Shown here: positions 1 to 5,310 of the stretch, one piece after another
Layout of the letters: each line of letters begins with the position of its first letter
Numbering within the stretch: position 1 is the first letter of the stretch
Assembly (NCBI GenBank): GCA_964398035.1
Contig: CAYNLI010000070.1
Location: forward strand, 1-15,669
Source: Saonia sp964398035
Lineage (GTDB): Bacteria; Bacteroidota; Bacteroidia; Flavobacteriales; Flavobacteriaceae
DNA: 15,669 nt
Direction of reading: 5' to 3'
The notes under the pieces: model-generated
Told to the model about the DNA's origin: nothing
The model's input: the letters and a program-made list of their open reading frames with translations, nothing else
Database searches by the model: none
Translations under genes and position numbers: made by a program

Positions 1-23
1 CTATCTTTTTTGTTGTATAAAAA

Positions 24-437
24 TCAAATATTATTAATCGAACTCAGGTTTTTAAGTTTAAGTTTATATAGAATAGATTTTCCTTCATTGAGTGGAGAAA
101 AATAGCCAGACCATTCTTTTCCAGAATCTATATAATCAATAAAGTCATATGGTTTCCCTTCCAATATGACATTGATATTATGTTTTTTCTGTAAAACTGT
201 TTGCTTTTGGTTCTTGTCCAAGAGCTCAAAGTAATCCCTATAGACATTATAGCGTATTAATGACTCAACTCCGTTTTTTTTATCAAAAAGAATTTTATAG
301 GTTTTGTTTAAATAAGGAGTGCCTTTAACAACATATTCTATGTCATTTTTTGAATCAAATGCCTCATGGCTCTGTAATGAATAGCTAACTTTAATTACAT
401 CATCGGTAGATTGTCCAAACATAGTTAAAGTCGCCAA
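24..437 (-). CDS. Small secreted protein of unknown function; signal peptide start apparently frameshifted
   Basis: I do not recognise a family. The open frame can only begin at a TTG (437), giving 137 residues, because TGA closes the frame at 464-462. Read back from the TTG, the frame encodes IALLFFLATLTMFGQS, a typical flavobacterial signal-peptide core ending in GQS. Its natural ATG-AAA start lies at 465-460 but one frame off. Read from that ATG, translation stops after 21 codons. A one-base change in the AAACAA stretch would restore MK-NIALLFFLATLTMFGQS. The mature part is soluble, rich in Lys, Tyr and Asn, with no membrane segment and no obvious motif. Seen: the frame disruption. Inferred: an exported protein that is either newly broken or hit by a sequencing error. 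If translation starts at TTG the protein probably lacks a working signal peptide. Confidence 0.55.
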   Translation of the reverse strand: MATLTMFGQSTDDVIKVSYSLQSHEAFDSKNDIEYVVKGTPYLNKTYKILFDKKNGVESLIRYNVYRDYFELLDKNQKQTVLQKKHNINVILEGKPYDFIDYIDSGKEWSGYFSPLNEGKSILYKLKLKNLSSINNI

Positions 438-509
438 AAAGAATAATAGCGCTATATTGTTTCATAACAAAAAAGCTAAGGAATATTTTTTATAAAATGC
501 TGATTTTTA

Positions 510-523
510 TTGTTATATAACAA
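510..523. repeat. Perfect 14-bp palindrome after the MscS gene
   Basis: TTGTTATATAACAA is a perfect palindrome starting three bases past the MscS stop codon. All stem pairs but two are A-T and there is no U-tract after it on either strand, so it is a poor intrinsic terminator. It could be a weak 3' hairpin or a dimeric protein site in front of the downstream minus-strand gene. Confidence 0.3.
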
Positions 524-526
524 AAA

Positions 527-1348
527 CTATGCTTTGGTGTGTACATCTCTTTGCGGAAATGGAATTTCAATATTAGCATCATCAAATTTATATTTTAATT
601 CTTCTAGCACATGAAAATGAGCAGCCCAGAATACATCATTGTTTGCCCAAAACCGTAAGGTTAAATTCACGGAACTATCCGCCAATTCTCCTACATAAAC
701 TTCTGGTGCGGGCTCAGTTAAAATATTTTCATTGTCACTGCAAATTTTTAGAAGGATATTTTTAGCGGTTTTAATATTGGAACTATATCCTATGCCTACA
801 TCTATTTTATCTCTTCTAGTGTTTTCAACGTCATAATTAATAATGCTATTATTGGATAGTTGTCCATTGGGAATAATAGCCACTTGGTTGCCAAAAGTAT
901 TGAGTTTTGTAGTGAATATGGATATTTCTTTTACAACCCCATCCACTCCTTGGGCAGATATAAAATCACCTACTTTAAAAGGTTTAAAAAGAAGGATGAG
1001 AACACCACCAGCAAAATTTGCCAAAGAGCCTTGTAGTGCCAAACCTATGGCTAAACCAGCTGCGCCCACCAATGCGACTAAAGATGAAGACTTCACGCCC
1101 AACTGTGTGATAACCAGCACAAAAAGCAACACTTTTAACGTAATCTTAATAAAGCTTTGCGCAAAACTTTCTAGGGTTTCATCATAATCTTTCATCTGAA
1201 AGAGTTTATGAACCATGCGGTTTAAAAACTTGATGACCCAAAGCCCGATAACAAGAATTAAAATTGACAAAATTAAATTTGGAACAAAACTCCATACCCA
1301 ATTCATTATCCTTTCAATATGTTCTTCGTAGTCAGTTAATTTTTCCAT
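527..1348 (-). CDS. MscS-family small-conductance mechanosensitive channel
   Basis: Inner-membrane channel predicted to open under membrane tension and release solutes during osmotic downshock. At 273 residues it matches the short MscS class (E. coli MscS is 286). A first membrane helix lies near residues 19-42, a second near 68-86, and the pore-lining third helix near 88-121. The third helix carries the Gly/Ala-rich packing pattern (VGAAGLAIGLALQGSLANF) and is followed by LILLFKPFKVGDFI, which opens the cytoplasmic beta domain. IPNGQLSNNSIINY at 159-172 is also typical of the family. The C-terminal alpha/beta part forms the cytoplasmic cage. It starts with ATG and has a TAnnTTTG box just upstream, so it may be transcribed apart from the dodecin gene. 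Family assignment is secure; ion preference and gating threshold cannot be read from sequence. Confidence 0.93.
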   Translation of the reverse strand: MEKLTDYEEHIERIMNWVWSFVPNLILSILILVIGLWVIKFLNRMVHKLFQMKDYDETLESFAQSFIKITLKVLLFVLVITQLGVKSSSLVALVGAAGLAIGLALQGSLANFAGGVLILLFKPFKVGDFISAQGVDGVVKEISIFTTKLNTFGNQVAIIPNGQLSNNSIINYDVENTRRDKIDVGIGYSSNIKTAKNILLKICSDNENILTEPAPEVYVGELADSSVNLTLRFWANNDVFWAAHFHVLEELKYKFDDANIEIPFPQRDVHTKA

Positions 1349-1368
1349 TTATATCAGAGATTGTTTTG

Positions 1369-1376
1369 CAAACATA
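1369..1376 (-). promoter_or_regulatory. Possible -7 box of the MscS gene
   Basis: On the minus strand this reads TATGTTTG, an exact match to the Bacteroidota -7 consensus TAnnTTTG, about 20 bases before the MscS ATG. No TTG is found at the expected -33 spacing, where the dodecin terminator sits, so this is only half a promoter. Confidence 0.35.
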
Positions 1377-1401
1377 AAAAAAGCGCCCAAAAAAGAGCGC
1401 T
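1376..1401 (-). terminator. Rho-independent terminator of the dodecin gene
   Basis: Read on the minus strand, AGCGCTC-TTTTTT-GGGCGCT forms a 7-bp GC-rich stem (one G-U pair) with a six-base loop, followed at once by a run of six T. It lies about 25 bases past the dodecin stop codon. On the plus strand there is no U-tract, so it acts on minus-strand transcription only. Confidence 0.85.
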
Positions 1402-1425
1402 AAATTTAATCTTAAGTTTAATTGT

Positions 1426-1626
1426 TTATTTTACTTCAAAGGTAATCTTAACGTTTACCCTAAAATCAGTTATCTCTCCATCGTCAACACTTGCACTTTG
1501 ATCTTGAACATAAACAGATTTAATATGTTTTACAGATTTTGATGCATGTGCAACTGCTTTTCTTGTAGCATCTTCCCAACTTTTTTCGGAATTTGCCAAT
1601 ACTTCTATTACTTTTAAAACTGCCAT
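1426..1626 (-). CDS. Dodecin family protein lacking the canonical flavin-stacking Trp
   Basis: A 66-residue protein with the full dodecin layout: MAVLKVIEVLANSEKSWEDA (first strand and start of the helix), the helix to about residue 34, then two long strands ending in VNVKITFEVK. Dodecins assemble into hollow dodecamers and typically store or buffer flavins. By my alignment from memory, the Trp of the usual LxWFEV segment that stacks on flavin is Ser37 here (HIKSVYV), and the Gln of the (Y/F)QV segment is Arg56 (DFRVNV). Flavin binding is therefore doubtful; a different ligand, metal binding or a purely structural role is possible. It starts with ATG and ends in its own strong terminator, so it is probably monocistronic. 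The family call is firm, the function is open. Confidence 0.9.
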   Translation of the reverse strand: MAVLKVIEVLANSEKSWEDATRKAVAHASKSVKHIKSVYVQDQSASVDDGEITDFRVNVKITFEVK

Positions 1627-1696
1627 AATTAGTATTTTTTAATTTTCTTCAAGTTACAAAATAAAAATAAAAACAACTGTTGTATAGGCTTTAAAA

Positions 1697-2599
1697 TCAC
1701 CCATTTATAGCAACAACTTCTTTTATTTTATCACCCATCATGTTTTTAAGCATATTCTCTATGCCATTCTTTAATGTAAAGGTAGAAGATGGGCAACCGC
1801 TACAAGCACCTTGCAATATTACTTTTACAGTTTTACTTTCTTTTTCATAGGAATCAAACATAATATTGCCGCCATCACTTGCTACGGCAGGTTTTATATA
1901 TTCTTCTAAAATGTCTATAATTTCTTTAGAAATGTCATCTAAATTATCAGTAATTACTGTGTTGCCATCTGAATTGTTTTTTGCTAGAATCAAGCTGCCA
2001 ACAGAAACAACTTCCTTTCCTTCAGCTAAAAAATCACGAATTAATTCTCTGAGCTCAAAAGTGATTTCATTCCAATCAGAAACATCATACTTACTTATAG
2101 ATACATAGTTTTCATCTAAAAAAACTTCTTTTACAAAGGGCAACAGAAAAAGTTGTTTGGCCAAATCTGAATTTTTGGCCTCATCTATATTTTTATATTC
2201 AAAAGTAGAAGAAACAATTCGCTTATTAGCCACAAACTTCATTACAGCGGGGTTGGGTGTAACTTCTGCATAAACAGTAATAGCGACTTTTTTGGGTGCT
2301 TCACTTTCCAGTACCACTGGATTTTCAGAATTTAAATACTCCACTAATTGTTGCGCTACTTCATCTTTAACATCATTCCACTCAACAATGTCATAACGTT
2401 CCAATGCTATAAAATTCCCAGAAATGTAAACAGTTTTGATAAAAGGAAGGTGAAATAATTGTTGTGCTAAAGGGGCGTTTTTAGCTTCATCTATATTTTT
2501 ATATTCGTAATTGGTGTTTTTAGTTAATAGCTGATTGGTGTCAAATTTTAATATTGCAGGGTTATTGGTTTCCACTACAGTGATTGTATATTCTTTCAT
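1697..2599 (-). CDS. NifU-family Fe-S cluster protein with two Nfu N-terminal domains
   Basis: Probable cytoplasmic carrier that assembles or delivers iron-sulfur clusters to apoproteins. I start it at the ATG at 2599, giving 300 residues and an N-terminus (MKEYTITVVETNNPAILKF) that lines up with the second domain; an upstream ATG at 2650 would add 17 hydrophobic residues with no counterpart. Domains: Nfu N-terminal domain 1 at about 5-92, domain 2 at about 108-192, both with the NPA(I/V)xKF motif and the shared EYKNIDEAKN, then a linker and a C-terminal NifU domain at about 223-297. The cluster-binding CxxC is Cys266 and Cys269 in GACSGCPSSTFTLKNGIENM. Tandem Nfu_N domains fused to one NifU domain are, to my knowledge, common in Flavobacteriia. 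It diverges from the PorP gene across 118 bases. Confidence 0.92.
   Translation of the reverse strand: MKEYTITVVETNNPAILKFDTNQLLTKNTNYEYKNIDEAKNAPLAQQLFHLPFIKTVYISGNFIALERYDIVEWNDVKDEVAQQLVEYLNSENPVVLESEAPKKVAITVYAEVTPNPAVMKFVANKRIVSSTFEYKNIDEAKNSDLAKQLFLLPFVKEVFLDENYVSISKYDVSDWNEITFELRELIRDFLAEGKEVVSVGSLILAKNNSDGNTVITDNLDDISKEIIDILEEYIKPAVASDGGNIMFDSYEKESKTVKVILQGACSGCPSSTFTLKNGIENMLKNMMGDKIKEVVAING
2181..2506. repeat. Internal duplication in the nifU-like gene (20-bp identical copies at both ends)
   Basis: An identical 20-base stretch occurs at 2181-2200 and 2487-2506, exactly 306 bases (102 codons) apart. On the minus strand it encodes the EYKNIDEAKN core of each Nfu N-terminal domain. 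The identity at DNA level marks the conserved core of the domain duplication and could support recombination that deletes one domain. Confidence 0.8.
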
Positions 2600-2657
2600 C
2601 AACGAAATTTTTAACAAAAATACAACCATTTTACAAGTTAAACCAGACATAATAATG

Positions 2658-2687
2658 TTGACTATAGACCGTTATACTATATATTTG
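2658..2687 (+). promoter_or_regulatory. Promoter of the stand-alone PorP/SprF gene
   Basis: TTG at 2658-2660 and TATATTTG at 2680-2687 are separated by 19 bases, matching the Bacteroidota primary sigma factor consensus (TTG near -33, TAnnTTTG near -7). Transcription would start near 2693, leaving a leader of about 25 bases before the ATG at 2718. Confidence 0.7.
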
Positions 2688-2698
2688 AATAGTATAGC
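2671..2698. promoter_or_regulatory. Inverted repeat enclosing the -7 box; candidate operator
   Basis: TATACTAT at 2673-2680 and ATAGTATA at 2689-2696 are perfect inverted copies with an 8-base spacer. A further G-C pair (2671/2698) is reached past one T-G mismatch. The left arm supplies the first T of the -7 box and the spacer holds the rest. A dimeric regulator bound here would block the promoter. The repeat is seen directly; the operator role is inference. Confidence 0.45.
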
Positions 2699-2717
2699 AA
2701 CCATACCCCAATTCTAA

Positions 2718-3773
2718 ATGAAACAGTTTTTATTCATTTTATTTTCTTTTTTGGCCTTTTCATCAAGTAGTGCTCAAGAAGGAATACCAGTATATTTTGA
2801 TTATTTATCCGACAACTATTATTTAGTGCATCCATCCATGGCTGGTGTTGGTGAAGGTGGAAAAATAAGGCTAACAGCCAGAAAACAATGGTTCAGTGTT
2901 GATGAAGCACCAAGCTTGCAGACATTGAACATGCATTATAGAGTTGGTGAGAGTAGTGGTGTTGGAGGGATTATATTTAATGATGCCAATGGGTACCATT
3001 CCCAAACGGGGTTAAAATTGACCTATGCGCACCATTTAAGGTTTTCCCGGGATGTAAGAAATTTAAACCAATTGTCCTTTGGGTTAAGCACTACAATATT
3101 GTTGAGTAGTTTGGACGAAACAGAATTTAGATCTGTAGTTCCCGATCCTGCAATAACAGGCATAAAAAACACAGCGTCTTATTATAATATTGATTTGGGC
3201 ATGTCCTATAATTTTATGGAGTTTTATGCACATGCAACCATCCAAAACGTTTTAGGTACGGAAAGAAGTTTATATCGCAGAGGTAGGTTAGATCCAGATA
3301 ATGTGCTGGTTATGGATAGGCTTAGACGTTATTTATTATCAGTAGGATATGTTTTTGGAAAAGGGGATTGGCAAATAGAGCCTTCCATATTATTTCAAAT
3401 GTCTGATTTTAGTAAAAAAGAAGCAGAAGAACTAGGTGCAACAAATTTTTCCCAAGAGAAAATAATTGATGTCAATGCAAAAGTATATAGGGATGTATCT
3501 TTTGGAAAAGTATGGGCAGGACTTTCTTATCGTAGAAGTTTTGATGGTGCCCAGTTCCAAACTACTACTGATTTTGGGGCACAACGTTTGCAATTGTTTA
3601 CACCTATAATTGGGGTTAATTATAATAAATTTATGTTCTCCTATAACTATTCATATCAATCAGGGGATATTCGTTTGGACAATGGAGGTTTTCACCAAAT
3701 AACCTTAGGGTATGATTTTGGACAGGTGACAGCGGATAGGTATGATTGTAACTGTCCTGCGGTTAATTATTAG
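2718..3773 (+). CDS. PorP/SprF family type IX secretion outer-membrane protein (stand-alone)
   Basis: A 351-residue predicted outer-membrane beta-barrel of the PorP/SprF family. PorP is part of the T9SS, and SprF-type paralogues are tied to particular secreted proteins. Residues 1-19 form a signal peptide ending SSSSA-Q. HPSMAGVGEGGKIRLTARKQW (38-58) is the family's N-terminal signature, here with HPS in place of the usual NPA. The rest is alternating amphipathic strands with many aromatic residues, closing with GGFHQITLGYDFG near the C-terminus. It ends in an unusual DCNCPAVNY tail with two cysteines. No cargo gene or other T9SS gene adjoins it: the left neighbour is a divergent nifU and the right a convergent VWA lipoprotein gene. 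It could be the core PorP of this organism or an orphan SprF-like paralogue. Confidence 0.88.
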   Translation: MKQFLFILFSFLAFSSSSAQEGIPVYFDYLSDNYYLVHPSMAGVGEGGKIRLTARKQWFSVDEAPSLQTLNMHYRVGESSGVGGIIFNDANGYHSQTGLKLTYAHHLRFSRDVRNLNQLSFGLSTTILLSSLDETEFRSVVPDPAITGIKNTASYYNIDLGMSYNFMEFYAHATIQNVLGTERSLYRRGRLDPDNVLVMDRLRRYLLSVGYVFGKGDWQIEPSILFQMSDFSKKEAEELGATNFSQEKIIDVNAKVYRDVSFGKVWAGLSYRRSFDGAQFQTTTDFGAQRLQLFTPIIGVNYNKFMFSYNYSYQSGDIRLDNGGFHQITLGYDFGQVTADRYDCNCPAVNY

Positions 3774-3782
3774 TGAAATCCA

Positions 3783-3812
3783 ATTTTGACAAATATATCA
3801 TGAAGTCAAAAT
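3783..3812. repeat. Inverted repeat downstream of the PorP gene
   Basis: ATTTTGAC at 3783-3790 and GTCAAAAT at 3805-3812 are perfect inverted copies with a 14-base spacer, ten bases past the PorP stop codon. There is no U-tract, so it is at best a weak terminator or a 3'-end stabilising hairpin. Confidence 0.35.
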
Positions 3813-3851
3813 AGATGATTGAACTAATCCCGTTGTATAATGGGGTGAAAT

Positions 3852-3888
3852 TTAAAAATGGGCTTGCCAAAAATTTGACAAACCCATT
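3852..3888 (-). terminator. Terminator hairpin of the VWA lipoprotein gene
   Basis: An almost complete 32-base inverted repeat at 3857-3888. On the plus strand its two arms have two C/A mismatches. In minus-strand RNA both become G-U pairs, so the stem is continuous there and is followed by UUUUU (3858-3854). This strand asymmetry assigns it to the minus-strand gene ending at 3913, though it may also hinder plus-strand read-through from PorP. Confidence 0.7.
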
Positions 3889-3912
3889 CAACATCCAACC
3901 TACAACAATTTG

Positions 3913-5091
3913 TTAATCCCAAGAATAATTCTTTTTTTCTGCCTGTTTTTTAATAGCATTTAACATGGCGTTTTCTAATTCACCTGTTGCGTTTTCTTTT
4001 TGATTTTTGGTGATATATGCATCACGTTTTGAATTTAATTCCTGAATCTCTTTCTGAATTTTTGTACGCTCCGTTTTTTTATTTTTAATATATCTATCTA
4101 TTTCAGCATTGGATTTTTCTTTAAGCTCAGATGGCAATTGTTTTTTTTCTATGACAGAAATATCAAAATCTTTGTCATCAGAAGCATCAACTAGATCCCA
4201 AGAAGAGTTTTTATACATTCTAGAACTTTTACTAACTGCTCTTTTAATAATTACTACTTCTTCCAGTTCTTGAGCATTGGAATCTTGTTCCGCTTGCATC
4301 GCCATTTTAGATGCCCCCATGGCTCCATAAGAAATATAGGTTCCATTCAATCTTCCGTTTAGTTTTATAATAATATCATCATAAGGGGTGTCAATATGCA
4401 CTACTCGTTTGTTATGGTCTATGGCAATATATTCGCCACCTGTTAAAATAGCACCGTTTTTCCAATCGGTATTAATACCTTGTTCGTAGTTGCCACAGAA
4501 AATAGTATTCACTATAATATCTTTTTCTTTGGCATCGGTTACAGCATCTTTATAGTTTAGTTTTCCTTGTGTAAAGGGTTCATTTCCTGCAATGAAAATC
4601 ATTTTTAAGTTGTCAGGGTTTTTGCCCCATTCCAATTGATTTAAGGAAGTCTGTATCACTTCTCCGCAGTATTCCTCTCCTCCATTGGTGGTCAGTGAAA
4701 AAAGTTTTTCAGAAATCTCATCTAGGTCACTACTGAAGTTTAGTACTTGTTGTATATACCCTTCTTTAGAAGAGAGATAGTCATTCCCATATTGGTATAG
4801 GGCAATCTGTAGCGTAGGCCTATCACCATTTCCGCATTTTGCATGGGTAAACTTATTTACAATGTCCCATAACTGTGCTTTTGCTTGGTTAATGAGTCCG
4901 TCCATACTATTACTGGTATCCAATAACAAGGCAATTTTCACCACGTTATTAGCTGGTTTTTCATCTGGCACAATAGCTTGTGCCACAATGGGATTTTGCA
5001 TTCCCTTTTTTGCCTTCAATTCACATCCGTATACTGAGCTTAAAGACAGGCAAATTAAACTGATTCCAAGTATGTTTTTTAGCTTTTTCAT
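3913..5091 (-). CDS. von Willebrand factor A domain lipoprotein
   Basis: A 392-residue predicted lipoprotein of unknown role. Residues 1-22 are a signal peptide and SVYGC places the lipidated cysteine at 23. The VWA domain covers about 50-250: KIALLLDTSNSM carries the metal-site motif DxSxS (Asp58, Ser60, Ser62), and TTNGGEE near 134-140 can supply the metal-site Thr. Where many VWA domains have TDG(E), this one reads IFIAGNEPF (165-173), so the third metal ligand is altered. After about residue 265 come a Glu/Lys-rich, probably coiled-coil region (about 315-365) and a charged tail. Periplasmic VWA lipoproteins usually bind proteins. It is transcribed away from the kinase operon over a 219-base gap and ends at its own terminator. 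The domain call is firm; the partner is unknown. Confidence 0.85.
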   Translation of the reverse strand: MKKLKNILGISLICLSLSSVYGCELKAKKGMQNPIVAQAIVPDEKPANNVVKIALLLDTSNSMDGLINQAKAQLWDIVNKFTHAKCGNGDRPTLQIALYQYGNDYLSSKEGYIQQVLNFSSDLDEISEKLFSLTTNGGEEYCGEVIQTSLNQLEWGKNPDNLKMIFIAGNEPFTQGKLNYKDAVTDAKEKDIIVNTIFCGNYEQGINTDWKNGAILTGGEYIAIDHNKRVVHIDTPYDDIIIKLNGRLNGTYISYGAMGASKMAMQAEQDSNAQELEEVVIIKRAVSKSSRMYKNSSWDLVDASDDKDFDISVIEKKQLPSELKEKSNAEIDRYIKNKKTERTKIQKEIQELNSKRDAYITKNQKENATGELENAMLNAIKKQAEKKNYSWD

Positions 5092-5127
5092 TTTTAATTG
5101 ATTTAAAATATTAATGATTACGGGGTA

Positions 5128-5149
5128 AAAGTATTTCCAAAGTATTTCT
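5128..5149. repeat. Tandem 11-bp direct repeat between the VWA and kinase genes
   Basis: AAAGTATTTCc at 5128-5138 is followed directly by AAAGTATTTCt at 5139-5149: ten of eleven bases identical, with a period of about one helical turn. It starts 37 bases before the VWA start codon and lies about 160 bases before the kinase start. LytTR regulators bind short direct repeats, so a link with the regulator encoded nearby is possible but unproven. The rest of this 219-base gap (5092-5310) shows no full consensus promoter on either strand. Confidence 0.45.
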
Positions 5150-5310
5150 AAAAAAACAAGGAATGAGGGAATGACCCATTTGAATGAGTAAAAACACCTT
5201 TTGGTTGTTTAAAGCAAGTAAAAGAGTTGTTTTAGGTCTATTTTTTGCTGCTTTCTTCATTTTTTAATACGGTTTAAAACACCTAAGTTTATCCTATCAA
5301 ATTTTAATGA

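Noticed and set aside
843..1187. 114-codon plus-strand open frame opposite the MscS gene
   Set aside because: It is antisense to the most conserved part of a clear MscS gene and resembles no protein; it is a shadow of that gene's codon usage.
1673..1683. ACAACTGTTGT palindrome after the NifU-like gene as a terminator
   Set aside because: With a workable loop the stem is only four A/T-rich pairs; the T-rich run after it on the minus strand is not enough.
2600..2650. 17-residue N-terminal extension of the NifU-like protein from an upstream ATG
   Set aside because: The extension (MSGLTCKMVVFLLKISL) has no match in the second Nfu domain, and the protein family normally begins close to the first domain.
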